64,000 nt of DNA from Peromyscus leucopus (taxonomy: Eukaryota; Chordata; Mammalia; Rodentia; Cricetidae): contig NC_051068.1 of the NCBI RefSeq assembly GCF_004664715.2, positions 130,716,716 to 130,780,715 of the forward strand. Reading direction: 5' to 3'. The notes below the pieces were generated by a model. That model saw only the letters and a program-made list of their open reading frames with translations, did no database searches and was not told the origin of the DNA. The position numbers and the translations under genes are program-made. Each line of letters starts with the position of its first letter. The stretch's first letter is position 1. Positions 46,293 to 57,670 of this stretch are shown here, piece by piece.

Positions 46293-48148
46293 ATTTTATG
46301 TGATTTCATAGAGAAACAGCATATCTGAAATCCTTTGTGTTTATGTTTGGAGATGCTAATTTTTACTTTTCTGATTTTAAGTCACTAATGTTCATATTTT
46401 CAAATGTATTCTTTTAAGTTGTTTACCTAAATAAATGTTCTAATATGTGTGCCTATGTGAAATATACTGTATTATTTCAATTGGCATAGTGTGAGCTTTA
46501 TATAATAGTGAGAAAAAATTAAAATCTGCTTTTCCTGGAAAATGATGAAAATGAACCATTTGTTTGAGAATCTTTATGCATGGCAGCCTTTCTCCAAGCA
46601 CTAAGTTAGGACAAAAAGAGAAATAAGAGGAAAATCTCTGTGTTTGCAGATTATGTCATTTAATGTAGAAAAGTAGAAAAGTAGAAGCTCCCAATAAACA
46701 TTGACATACAGTTTAATATGAACTATGTTTGAGGTAAGAACAAATAGAGATAATTTCACATTTGTCTGACGCTAACTATCTTTAAATTTAACAAGATTTC
46801 TGGTCTAAGATGTTTCTTCAGTGACATTATTTTTCCCTCTTGAATAGTGTTTTATTAGGAAGGAAGAATTTCTTTGGCAGAAGATTTATCTAAGAGGAAT
46901 ATGATCTAATTAAACATCACTTTCTATTTTGCAGTTATTGTCAAAGTATCCATGAATACTGAGTACCTATTGGGATCTGTTCTCTAATGAGGGATAATCA
47001 TGTTCATGGTCAGAAGATTCCACGATATTAAGTGAAGAAAGTATTAAGTGGCAGGGGGAAAGGGGACCCAAGCCAAACAATAGAGAAAAAGAGAAAGAAA
47101 GGCACCCATACTGATGCTATAGTTGATATAATTTATACAAGATTGTGATAGAATGGTAAAACTGCAAAATCAAAACTGTCTGTGTAGAAAAAAATTATGG
47201 AGGGGGCAACAAGAAAGGGTCATAGTGCCTTAAAGGACAGGTTTGTATCTGACGGTATGCAAGTTAAGAAGAATAGAACTAAGGAAAAATAGTACTTAGT
47301 CTGTCATGAAAGTATTTTTAAAAGCCCAGGCTTGGGAAAAGATAAAAACATATATGTCTGTGCCATTGTACCAGAGTAGCATCATTCTTCCTTCAGTGTA
47401 AAAAGTTCTCTCTCTCATGTGTATGTGTACATGTCTGTGTTCATATACAAGTTTATGTATGCATTCATGTGGGTGCAAGCATGTTAATGGGAGTGCATTT
47501 GAAGGACAGAGTCAACTTCTAGTATCATTCCACAGGAACTATGTACCTTGTTTTAAGACAGGAGCTCTCAACAGCATAGAATTCGCCAAGATATTGAGAG
47601 TACCTGGCAAAGGGACCCCAGGTATCTTCCTATTTCTGCTTCCCCAGATCTGAAATTACAAGGAAATAGTCACCACACACAGCTTTTTACATATGTTCTG
47701 AATGTCAGACTCAGGTCTTCATGGTTGTTTGGGAGCTACTGTACCAACTGTAATATCTTCTCAGCCCTATCGCACACATTTTTTAGCTCCTGTTATGGTG
47801 ATTCTCTACTTGTAAATATGCAGGTGTGTAATGGGAGGATTTAAGGTGCAGGAACAAAAAGAAGATAATTCCATTGTTTGAAAACTAGACTTTACTGACT
47901 TTTAGATGACAGGAGACTGCAACATTTCAAGTCTGGGTAATTGACTGCAAATTTCCAAGCCCACCATTGTAATATACTCATAGACTGCTTTTTGTAACTC
48001 TGTATCTTACTTCTCTTTTCCACTGGTTTAACATTAAGCCAAGGAATGAAATGTAGCCATAGTGGTTGCTTAACCCTTTCCCATTATGGTCCATAGTAGC
48101 TTTAATATTCAACTCCCAAGCTGGCTATTAAGAAAATTATCAGTGAAC
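46293..48148. other. Unassigned DNA
   Basis: No gene found. 47460-47770 has the feel of an old rodent SINE or LTR (tcagactcaggtcttcatgg, ctgtaccaactg) but I cannot assign a family. Confidence 0.4.
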
Positions 48149-48290
48149 CAGGCAGTGGTGGTGTATGCCTTTAATTCCATCACTTGGGAGGCAGAGGCAA
48201 GCAGATCTATATGAGTTCAAGGCCAGCCTGGTCTACTGAGTGAGTTCCAGGACTGCCAAGGCTACAGAGAGAAATCCTGTCCCAAAAAAT
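48149..48290 (+). repeat. B1 SINE, plus strand, with expanded purine tail
   Basis: Begins ggcagtggtggtgtatgcct, contains gggaggcagaggcaagcaga and gagttccaggactgccaagg. Its A-rich tail runs straight into the purine repeat at 48291-48570. Confidence 0.85.
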
Positions 48291-48570
48291 ACAAAGGAGA
48301 AGGAGGAAAAAGAGGATGAGGGGGAGGAGGAGAGGAGAGGAGAGGAGAGGAGAGGAGAGGAGAGAAGGGAAGGGGAGAGGAGAGGAGAGAAGAGGAGAGA
48401 AGGGAAGGGGAGAGGAGAGGAGAGAAGGGGAGAGGAGAGGAGAGGGAGGAGAGGAGAGGAGAGGAGAGGAGAGGAGAGGAGAAGAGAAGAGAAGAGAAGA
48501 GAAGAGAAGAGAAGAGAAGAGAAGAGAAGAGAAGAGAAGAGAAGAGAAGAGAAGAGAAAAAAAGAAAAAA
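48291..48570. repeat. Purine-only simple repeat (GGAGA)n then (GAAGA)n
   Basis: About 270 bp almost entirely A and G on the plus strand. A GGAGA-type block (to about 48480) is followed by a GAAGA-type block. It probably grew from the B1 A-tail. Long open frames here on both strands are artefacts of the repeat. Confidence 0.95.
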
Positions 48571-49625
48571 TCAGCAGCAGTTTCTGGGGTAGCTGATGGT
48601 GTCAGTCCAGAAAAACAAGGGACCATGGGAGAAAGAAGGAGTGAGAGTGTAAGAACTCAGAAAAGTTTAGTGATCTTATAATTATCAATCTCCTTCACAG
48701 AAAAAAAAATGACAATAAGTTCCTGAGAAAGGGTATAATTTTCCAAATCATAATAAAAAACTATGCTGAGCTGAAAACTGCAGTGAAGTCTCAGGAGAGA
48801 CTGTCTTTCTTTATTCCTCTCCCTCCTTACCTCCTTGCTCTTCCCTCTTCCTCATTCTGCTCTCTTCCACACCAAGTGGAGTCATCTCTCACCAATATGT
48901 TGTTATGACTGCAAGTGGAGGAGCTCAAAAAAGAAACATCTTCTGAGAGAAATGAAAGGTTTCAAAGGGAGAGCTTGTTTTTTCTGCCCCCACTTTCTCT
49001 CTTCTCTATCTTTCAAAAGTTCTAGGTCTGTAAGTACTCCACTTGGCTGCCCTTTACTCTGGAATGTCTCTAATAAATTCCAAACTCTAATCTTTGAAAG
49101 CTACTATAAAAGCTACAGGAGGTTTTCATTTTGGTCTCTTTTACCTAAAGACTATGAGCCCATGAGGATCAAGGGAAATCATATATATCTCTTTCTTGCA
49201 AAGTTGGCATAATTGGCAGTTGCTGGATGAGGGGTTGGGAAAATAGGTGGTAAAGTACCTTGGTAAACAACATAAGAATTTGAGTTCTATCACCAGAACT
49301 CATATTTAAATTCCTTTTTTCTAGGAGCCCATAAATGATTCAGTTTCTTTTTATTTGAAGTCTATTTTGAGTTAATAGAGTTTAAGCTCATTTGTTTCAA
49401 GACTGTGAAAAAGTTCTGATTAACCAGGAGAGTCTACTTAAGGTCTGTAAGAAAGTCCTGATTAGCCCATGAGAAGGAGCATATTATCTAGCTATATGCA
49501 GGCTGCTGATGTCAGCTGTAGGTGTATCAAAATAGAAAATGAAATTGCCTGCTCCTTGACTCAAGGACAGGATAGTGGTTGAATGCTTATGTTGTGCATT
49601 GTTTTACTTCTGCCTTTTAAGTTTG
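48571..49625. other. Unassigned DNA
   Basis: Nothing recognised. The frame at 48835-49212 has no family resemblance. Confidence 0.45.
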
Positions 49626-50117
49626 TGTAGATGAATTTCTAAACAGTCTTATTAAATAAGAAACACAGAGCCAAATACAGAGGTGAAAGTTGTAGAGATC
49701 AGAGAAATAGTGAGAGCCACCAGCTAATCTTAGCTCACCACATTGCCGTAGCTTCCCAAGAGAGAGCTACTTTCTGTCTAACCTGAACCTGTATTGCCTT
49801 GCTGTTCTGTTCTCTCATTGTCTCTTAGCCCATTTCCTCACTTTCTTGTCACTGCCTGTCTGTATAGACATTCAGGTCTCTGTCGTTGGTACTGGAATTA
49901 AAGGCATGTGTCACCACCCTTGTCTGTTCCCTAGTATGTCCTTGAACACACAGAGACCCTGCCTGCCATGTGATCAGATTAAGGGCATATGCTACCACTG
50001 CCTGACTTCCATGTTTTCTTAAAAATGGCTGGCTAAGTCCTCTGATCTCTGGGCAAACTTTATTTATTAACACACAAAAAAATCACCACATTTCAACACA
50101 AATAAAATATCACCACA
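49626..50117 (-). mobile_element. Old family A LTR, probably solo
   Basis: A 492-bp diverged A LTR, ending ATCTACA and starting TGTGGTGATATTTT on the minus strand. Flanks agtttg and tgtttg differ at one base. Two B1-like pieces (near 49890 and 49960) suggest an older form with a longer SINE-derived part. Confidence 0.7.
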
Positions 50118-50744
50118 TGTTTGTATATAGGTCTAGAGTTGCTTCTCCCTGTATCCTGTAGAATATCTGGCAGTCTCCTCTGTGAAGCAGGAACCTCAAG
50201 GACCATCTTGCCTTGTTTTAGCAAATTTTAGTGGTCATTTTTCCATGCATCCTATATGTCCAGTCTATACAACATTTTGTCAATCAGTCCAGGCAAGAAC
50301 AATTTCTGTCCAAATGGCTGTTTTTGCCAAGAAGATAAACTCCATTTGGAATGTTTTTGATGCCCATCTTCCTTTTTGAAGTAAATGGATGCTGCCCTGA
50401 GCAGATATATCTCACTGTCCAGAAAAGCCTATGTTTTTAAAACATTTTAAATACTATATTCTGTAGGTCTTTGAAGTGTTTGAAGATTACTTCCTAATTG
50501 AAATATATTTATGTTTACCTAGAAAACTTAACTAACATGACTATAAGTTTGATTATCATGGATGACTAATTATTAATCTGGATTTCTTAATTGTACATTA
50601 TAATTTTAAATGAGTTGCATAAACATAATAACTTAAAGAAGAGTAGAAATATATATAGTATAACAAAATTAACTTTAAATTTCTATCAATAAACTAAAAT
50701 CCATAGCAATGTAAAACATTTTAAACAAGTTGTTGTTCTTTAAA
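50118..50744 (-). other. A-like post-pol fragment, minus strand
   Basis: From about 50280 it aligns with provirus A1 6990-7400 in the same orientation (aaaacattttaaat(a/g)c(t/c)atattctgta). No purine tract separates it from the LTR on its left. It ends abruptly where plus-strand C sequence begins at 50745. Confidence 0.55.
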
Positions 50745-51849
50745 AAAGTAGAATGGATAGGTATAAGATATTATGGTAGATTATTGTATATGCTAGTCAA
50801 CAAATTTAGTAAAATAGCAGCCTTAGATAATTTGCACTGTTATGGATTCTTATATGTTGATACAAATGTAAACTATTTTTATATTCCTGTTTAAGATAAT
50901 TTGTATATTGATACAAATACAGAACTGTATTTGTTATACTGTACATATATTTCTACTCTTATTTGAAATATTTGTATACTGATATAAATGTAAATTTGTA
51001 TCTGTCATACTGTATGTATGTTCTACCTCTGCTTAGGATATTTTGTATATTGATATATATTTAGAATTAATGTCATATTGCATATTCCACTATACATTCC
51101 TACCTCTGTTAAAGATATTTTGTGTATTGTCACAATTTTGAAGTCATCATCCTTTTACTGTACATTTGCTTACAGACTGTTTACCTTGTTTACATAAAGC
51201 CTTAGTCCTTAGGTTATTTAGGTAGATAAGACACATAGATTTATAGTCACCTAAGCTTGTCATCTCTGTAGTTATGTTAGTTAGGTTATCCAGATTTACA
51301 GGTACATAAAGGTACATAGGTTGGATGGACAGGTAGTCTTCAAACACTTCATGGACCTAGAGAATATGGCATTTAAATAACTTAGAATTCTGTTGACATG
51401 AGACACAATAGCTCCTGGCAGAACCAATTTGATACCAAGAGAATGTTGGGCTTCTAAGACATTTGCATTTGGAAGTTTGTCTTCTTGGCACAAAATGGCC
51501 TATTGGGCAAAGACCTGCCCTTGCCTCAACTGCTGACAGTATAAATGCTGTCCTTCTGGTCAGATGGGACACAAGGAAAAGTGACTTCTGAACTCTGCCA
51601 AGACAGGGTAAAATGGTCTTTCAGAATTCCTGCTTCTGAAACTAGTTTGTAAGATATACCAGGCCTGTAGCCAATTTGAATGCACCAACAATGCTAAGAA
51701 ACATTAGGTGACTGTCGAGGCTGCCAACTGTCTCTGTCTACTCTTGCAAGACTCCTGAAAGTTGCTTGCATCCATCTTCCATTTCTCATGTACCATTATA
51801 TTCCTTCTCAGGTCTTTCATGGGATTGAAGACTAGCAGTTATAGTTACA

Positions 51850-51931
<82 letters not shown>

Positions 51932-52204
51932 ATTATCTTAGATAGAACATATTAAGTATTAGATTTAGGTTCTTTATGATAGGACACCTTTTGAAATGAT
52001 CTTTGTAACATGCCATTTACCTATGCTCCAGACTTCTCTGGATTTTAGTATGTGTCTCTTATTTGATATTGTTTGCATTGATTGTAGTTCCATCTTATGT
52101 AGGTCATTATCCCTTATTACACCTGGACAATATTTGGTAATCATTCCTATTGTACATAGTCTTGTATTAGGTTAGAACCTTATTATTTAGACAAAAGGGG
52201 GAGA
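50745..52204 (+). mobile_element. Family C interior fragment, plus strand
   Basis: Aligns with element C 17380-19148, including the 75-80 bp tandem array (50875-51130). It lacks the solo B LTR, so it preserves that insertion's empty site. A (TA)n(TG)n run at 51853-51930 is inserted or expanded. It ends with the purine tract acaaaagggggaga. Confidence 0.75.
51853..51930. repeat. (TA)n(TG)n compound microsatellite
   Basis: About 42 bp of TA followed by about 36 bp of TG. Absent from the homologous place in element C at about 18880. Confidence 0.95.
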
Positions 52205-52361
52205 TGTAGTGGGTAGCCATTCCAGTTTTGACCTGGAAGTACCACCACTTTGAGGCTTTGGTAACTGTCATGCCTACAAGGTGGAGCCAAGAGAGGATCC
52301 CTGAAGACCTGAAGACCTGAGATCTGGATGGGCCAGCTCGCTTGGTTCCTGGATCCTAGAT
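52205..52361 (+). repeat. Family C LTR, 5' part
   Basis: Starts TGTAGTGGGTAGCCATTCC directly after the purine tract and breaks off at about 52361, where B interior sequence begins (cctacatacatttttacac). Confidence 0.75.
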
Positions 52362-53025
52362 GCCTACATACATTTTTACACACATTGTAAACTGTTTAGA
52401 GGTTTATTCCATCTGGATTTGTCTTATTGTGAATCTATTGCTTTAAACTGCAGTGTGGCTAGGACAGAAGTGGCAGTCTTGGCTGCTGACTCTGCCTACC
52501 TCAGCTTCCCAACATGGTGGAGGTAATTTACCACCAGCTCTGGGAGCCAAGCTTTCTTCCTCCATCTAGGAGCCTGTAGTCCAGAAACCTTTTGTGTATT
52601 TATTTGTTTGTTTGTTTATTTTTGTCTGTACTAGTAAAAGCTATATCCACCACACCACACACCATGGTGTGGGGCTTGCAGATGCCACCGTGTGCCATGG
52701 AGGGAATCTCCCATGCCACTTAACTCATGGTGGTTGGTGGCCTGCCCCATCTCACAGGCAGCTGTTGAAAGAGGAATCTAAGCACTGCTCCTGACATGAG
52801 ACTGAGACTAAGAAGCCCAGTGTGCCTCTGTTTCTGTGCATTCAGAATCTTTAAACTTTCTTTAAGATTTTTTTTAATCTTTAAGCCCAATGGTGAGCGC
52901 TAAATGTAGGCAGGTTTCTCTCATCTCACCCAGCCACAAGGTCCCATAGCCACTTATAAAATAACCATTCAGAAGCTTATATTAATTATAACTGCCGGCC
53001 ATTAGCTCAGGCTTAGGTACATGGA
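52362..53025 (-). mobile_element. Family B fragment, minus strand, with LTR piece
   Basis: 52362-52900 matches the B interior at 35040-35190 and 36570-36900. From 52905 it continues into a partial B LTR (cagccacaaggtcccatagcc) that stops at about 53025. Since the 35.2-36.6 kb segment is missing here, this copy shows the undisturbed arrangement. Confidence 0.6.
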
Positions 53026-53290
53026 AAGATTCTTATACTGGTTTATGGAAGGACCACAACCCTATTTCAATATGGGGACAAGGGCATAGTTATGTTTGTG
53101 TTATAAGGATAAAAATGAAGCTCATTGACTGCCTGGGTGTTTGATGTAATATATGAAACAGAGGAATGCTAGACCCGATGTTGTTGATGGCCATCGAGAG
53201 ATGTGAAAATGAGATTTATTGGGCTCGTGTTTCTAATCAACTGATTTTAAATCTTGTGAATTGGGAAGATAAAAGAAATAATGATCACAA
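53026..53290 (+). pseudogene. pol: Betaretroviral integrase C-terminal remnant
   Basis: The frame gives GLWKDHNPISIWGQGHSYVC, matching the W-KGPDPVLIWGRG-type end of betaretroviral integrase. It overlaps the start of a following envelope-like region. Stops follow soon after. It is related to the D pol end at 28445-28600 but not the same copy. Confidence 0.6.
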
Positions 53291-53994
53291 TCACTGATAT
53301 CAGGCTTTTAGATAAACCTGCCACTCAAGAGTTCCCAATTACTCGAAAATTTTCTTATATTGGTTATGATAAAGAGATTCCTGTATGTTTTACAAAAAAA
53401 AATATTACTTTGGAAGAATGTCTTAAAATATTTCCAAAACAATGATAAACAATATACATATTATACAAAATCATTGTTTCTTCAAGATAACCAGATTAGT
53501 GATACTTCATCCTCTCAGTGATTTCCTCCATGCATAAAAGAACTGCAAGAGTCTAACAAAACTTTGTTATGCAGATAATATACTGAGACTGTCCCTTTAA
53601 AATAAAACATTAGAGGGACACAACAATATATTATTGACTGATCTGGAAATCAAGATGTTTATAATGACTCATCCTATGTCTACAACAAAATCTTGGGACC
53701 AAGAAGTGTCAGTTGAAATTTGATATTTCAATAGTGGATCTCCACAAACTTAAATTTTGAAGCTTGCTGCTGCCATGAAAACAGTGACAGGACATTTTAG
53801 TCACTTAAAACCTATTTGTCCTTTGAAAGAAACTATTTTAGCTTATGTTGAATTGCTCTATGTTCTTTTAATTGGTAAACCAAATGTTTCTATGAATGGT
53901 TCTATGTTTAATATATCATGTCTCAATTATATTTTGACTAACTGTATTTCTCAAATGGATAATCATACTCACATAATAATATTAAAACAATCTC
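53291..53994 (+). pseudogene. env: Envelope surface-protein remnant
   Basis: Several frames, broken by stops, keep envelope-like pieces: FPITRKFSYIGYDKEIPVCF with KKNITLEECL near 53310-53440, sequons NKT and NDSS near 53545-53690, and SHLKPICPLKE through NGSMFNISCLNY near 53790-53930. Many sequons and paired cysteines fit a betaretroviral surface protein. It stops where L1 sequence begins at about 53995, before any fusion peptide or anchor. Confidence 0.55.
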
Positions 53995-54181
53995 TTTTTA
54001 TTAAGGCATTTTTTAATTCACTTTACATACCAACCACAGATCCCTCTCTCCTCCCTTTTTCAACCCTCCAGCCTTCCCTTTCCAACCCAATCCCCATTCC
54101 CTCCTCCAACAAGGTATGGCCTCCCATAGGGAGTCAGTAGAGCCTGGTACATTCAACAGAGGCAGGTCCAAGCCCCTCCCC
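53995..54181 (-). repeat. L1 3' region, left of provirus A2
   Basis: caaggtatggcctcccatag and the following ggcaggtccaagcccctccc are typical of rodent L1 3' sequence in reverse. The L1 continues beyond provirus A2 at 63636. Confidence 0.75.
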
Positions 54182-54599
54182 TGTGGTGGTATTCTAGTTG
54201 TACTGAAATGTGATTTTGATTGTATGTTAATAAATAAAGTTGCCCAGGGGTCAGAGCTATTAGAGCCATAGACAGAGTATGGCGGTGGTGGCACACGCCT
54301 TTAATCCCATAGATCTCTGTGTGTTCAGGGATACAGCCAGCATTGGAGACAAATGCCTTTAAGACCTAGGGGGCTGTACATTCAGACAGTGACAAGGCAG
54401 TCACTGTTTGGGTTTACAACCAATGAGAAGGCAGTATGACTGGAAAATCGAATTACACACAGGAAATAGCTCTTTTTCGAGAAGCTGGGACACAGCAGGA
54501 GGAAGGGTGAGATTTTAGCTCTGAGTTCTGACCTTTTAGCTTTCTCTTTTACATTGTTTCTATGTTTCTTATTTAATAAGACGGTTGGTTACATCTACA
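54182..54599 (+). repeat. 5' LTR of A2, TATA box lost
   Basis: 418 bp, TGTGGTGGTATT to CATCTACA. It has the short B1-derived segment (54288-54325) and a CCAAT motif (54419-54423). Where the 3' LTR has ctataaaaag, this LTR reads gactggaaaatcg, so the TATA box is gone. Confidence 0.9.
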
Positions 54600-54601
54600 T
54601 C

Positions 54602-54619
54602 TGGCGCCCAACGTGGGGC
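54602..54619 (+). promoter_or_regulatory. tRNA-Lys1,2 primer binding site of A2
   Basis: TGGCGCCCAACGTGGGGC starts two bases after the LTR and is a full-length match to the Lys1,2-type site. Confidence 0.92.
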
Positions 54620-55200
54620 AAGAATCCATTAAAAACCACTTGGCTTGGTGGCAGGTCCACTTTCCCGCAAGGGCGGCAGGCAGCCGGTTTCTTAGTCCGA
54701 GCGGCGGCTTCTTAGCCTGGGACTAGGTCTGCTTGACCTCAGGCTGGACTATCGGTGAGCTGCTTGCTTAAATCCTGCTTGCTTAAAACCAGTGTTACAG
54801 ATGTTACAAACAACTCAGACCTGCCCTGCTGAACAGGGCCCTGCCTGTAAAGCCAACGCACGTGGTCGGAGCTTAAGGAAGCCAGACCCAAGCCTTGACT
54901 AGGCACAAGAGGGAACACGTGGCTGGATTTAAGCTTTAGCCGGAAACGCTTTCTTGTGCGTTCTCTCTCTCTCTCCCCCCCCCTCTCTCTCTCTCTGGAT
55001 TTACACCTGGGACACTAGGTGGCTGTTTTGAAAATCCCCTCGGATTTCTACTGTTCTACGCAGATTTGGTAAGTCATAACATATCAGATATTTTAAAGGA
55101 AACTATCTAAAAGAGAATTTTTTCCACATTGAAAAAAATTGGTTTTATGTGTACATTGGAAGAAAATTGGTTTTTTTTCGAAATTTTAGGCAGTCTGACA
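54620..55200 (+). other. 5' leader of A2
   Basis: Untranslated leader with a CT/C-rich tract at 54962-54998 that corresponds to the (GA)n in A1. An upstream in-frame ATG at 55129 would add 24 residues to gag. Confidence 0.7.
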
Positions 55201-55814
55201 ATGGAACAACTATATAATATTAGTATTGGTGGAATTATGCAGCTTATCACTATGCTAATCCTCATTTTAATATTTAAAAAGATAGTCAATTTAAGTGCCA
55301 GTATAACAGCTTTAGAAGAACTTGTTAAACCTGTAAAAATTCAGACAGAAGAAATTAACAGTGAAGTTGTTTCAAGTCTGGATCATAAGGTTACAGAAAG
55401 AAAGCCTGTTTTCACACAGTCACCCTTAATTTATCCTGTAACCATACAGCAGATGCCTGACAAATGGCTACACAAAATATTTGGGCTCCAATTGAAATGT
55501 TGGATTTAACAAGGTTTAAGGAGGCAATAGTATCTTATGGCATGCATTCCCCATATGTAAAGCAAATGTTAAACTCTTGGTCAACATATAATAGGATAGT
55601 ACCACAGGACTGGCAGGACCTTGCACAAGGTGTTCTGGAACCCAGCCAGAGACTTAAATTTCTTACCTGGTTTAAGGAGGAGGCTAAAAACATAGAAAAA
55701 CAATGGATGGATAAAGAAATACAAGTTTGCCAAGATCAGCTTATTGGAGAAGGCCAATATCCTTCAGTACAAACACAATGTTTATATGATGTCCAAACTC
55801 TAATTTTATGTTGA
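55201..55814 (+). pseudogene. gag: gag, N-terminus and capsid (A2)
   Basis: From the ATG at 55201 the product begins with a short polar part and a hydrophobic run (MQLITMLILILIF). It continues through SSLDHKVTERKPVFTQSPL. A frameshift near 55460 moves capsid into another frame (WAPIEMLDLTRFKEA, MHSPYVKQMLNSWSTYN, EPSQRLKFLTWFKEEAKN), which stops at 55814. The hydrophobic N-terminus resembles the ER-targeting Gag of IAP elements, which bud into the cisternae. It has no obvious matrix domain of usual size. Confidence 0.82.
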
Positions 55815-56429
55815 ACAGCAGCCTTGAATGCATGGGACAGAGTTGAGGAATCAGGAAAAAAAATCTGAGTCATTTACAAATGAGGCCCAAAAGAGTCTTT
55901 TACAGATTTTTTACAAAGACTGGCTTCAGTAGTAAAGAGAATGGTCTCGGATTCAAAAACTGGTAAGGCAATAATTAAATCTTTGGCCTTTGAGAATGCA
56001 AATGCAGCATGCAAAAGAATAATCAGGCCATTAAGGGCAGGATCTGCACCTATGGAAGATTGGATTACAGAAACAATGTTGAGGCTGATGAGCATGATGA
56101 TACATGGGTAGGAGAAGTAACTTCAAAAGGTTTGAGGAGTGTTAGATGTTTTGGATGTGGAAAGCAAGGACATTTGAAAAGGGACTGTAGACAGGTCATT
56201 CCTAGAAACAATGTTTCTTCAAGGAACAATGGCAACAGAATGCCCCTTCCTTCTGGAGTATGCAGAAGGTGTGCTAAGGGAAAACACTGGATCAACAAAG
56301 GACAGACAGGGTAATCCTTTGCCTCAGTATTCGGGAAACTCCCAGAGGGGCCTCACGCAGGCCCTGGTTGCAAATCCGGTCCAAACCTTTCCTGCAGCCA
56401 CAGAGGAAATCCCTGATCTGAGCGATTAA
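55815..56429 (+). pseudogene. gag: gag, capsid C-terminus and nucleocapsid (A2)
   Basis: After further breaks (55815-56010), the frame 56009-56314 holds one good zinc knuckle, CFGCGKQGHLKRDC (C-X2-C-X4-H-X4-C). A second, CRRCAKGKHWINKG, has lost its last cysteine. The gag end EEIPDLSD and its stop are at 56403-56429 in another frame. The knuckles bind the genomic RNA. Confidence 0.82.
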
Positions 56430-56437
56430 ATAACCAA

Positions 56438-57334
56438 ATGCCTATTGGAATAAATCATGCTGGTCAGGATGATGAAACAGAGAGAATAGAAAATTCAGGA
56501 GAAAACATAAAGAAAATTTTTTGGCAAACTTCTATTAATGAACAAAGACCAAAATTAACGATAAAAATAAATGGTGTTTTGTTGTCTGGTCTGGTAGACA
56601 CAGGTGCGGATGTTACCATAATTGCACCAGAATTTTGGCATCCAACTTGGCCTCTTCAGGAGGTAAATGTTCAACTGTTAGGAATTGGGACATTATCTCA
56701 GGTGAAACAGAGTGCAAGATGGATCAAATGTATAGGTCCAGAAGGACAGAGAGGAAAATTAAAACCATATGTGGCTAACATAACTATGAACCTGTGGGGT
56801 CAACACTTGTTGCAACAATGGAATACTCAGATTAACATCCCTCTAATCTCAGAAACAAATCAAAAACTAGCACATGTTACTGAGAGAAATATTAGAAGAT
56901 ATTGTTCTAATGAGTGGTCACCAGCCATCCATATTATACAAGAACAGGGCACAATAACTGATGCTCTTCCAAAGACACCAACAGCTCTACCTTTAAAATG
57001 GTTAACAGACAAGCCTGTATGGGTCCAACAATGGCCTTTAACAACAGAGAAACTCCAGGCTTTAGAAGAGCTGGTAGAAGAACAGTTAAATGCTCAGCAT
57101 ATTGAAGAATCAACCAGCCCTTGGAATTCTCCTGTATTTGTTATTACAAAGAAATCTGGTAAATGGAGAATGGTAACAGACCTTAGAGCAATTAACAAAG
57201 TAATTCAGCCAATGGGCTCTCTACAGTCTGGAATGCCTTTGCCTACTCTGTTACCAAAAGGATGGCCTCTCATAGTTATTGATTTAAAAGACTGTTTCTT
57301 TTCAATATCCTTACAAGAAAAAGACAGAGAATGA
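56438..57334 (+). pseudogene. pro-pol: pro-pol: protease and reverse transcriptase fingers (A2)
   Basis: A single 298-codon frame contains the aspartic protease with [11 protein letters not shown] at about residues 51-61. It then runs straight into RT ([32 protein letters not shown], motif [10 protein letters not shown]). Protease and polymerase share one frame, as in IAP elements, with no frameshift site between them. A TGA at 57332-57334 ends it within RT, where A1 reads on (KIFAF). The DTG site, missing in A1, is intact here. Confidence 0.88.
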
Positions 57335-57346
57335 TTTGCTTTTACA

Positions 57347-57670
57347 GTGCCTACTTATAATAATTCTCAACCGGTTAAAAGATTTCAATGGAGGGTCCTC
57401 CCACAGGGAATGTTGAATAGCCCAACTCTGTGCCAATACTTTGTACAACAGCCATTGGAAGTGATATGTAAAAAATTTTATAATTCTATAATATATCATT
57501 ATATGGACAATATTTTACTAGCTGACTCAAATGCAGATACTTTAGAAATAATGTATGAAGAAGTAAAGAAAATTTTGCCTTGCTGGGGATTACAAATTGC
57601 TCCTGAAAAGATACAAAGAAGAGATTCTATTAATTATTTAGGATATAAAATAGAGCTACAAAAAATTTGA
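57347..57670 (+). pseudogene. pol: Reverse transcriptase palm, catalytic box mutated (A2)
   Basis: Continues RT with [20 protein letters not shown] and the catalytic box, which reads YMDNILLADS instead of YMDD. The second aspartate of the box is lost, which would abolish polymerase activity. A stop follows at 57668-57670. Confidence 0.88.

Noticed and set aside
48207..48681. Long open frames on both strands rich in Glu/Arg or Leu/Ser
   Set aside because: They are produced by the purine-only simple repeat, which lacks stop codons in several frames. No protein family is suggested.
49626..50744. A minus-strand provirus with its 3' LTR at 49626-50117
   Set aside because: No purine tract separates the LTR from the post-pol fragment, and the LTR has its own near-exact 6-bp flanking repeat, so a solo LTR next to an unrelated fragment is preferred.
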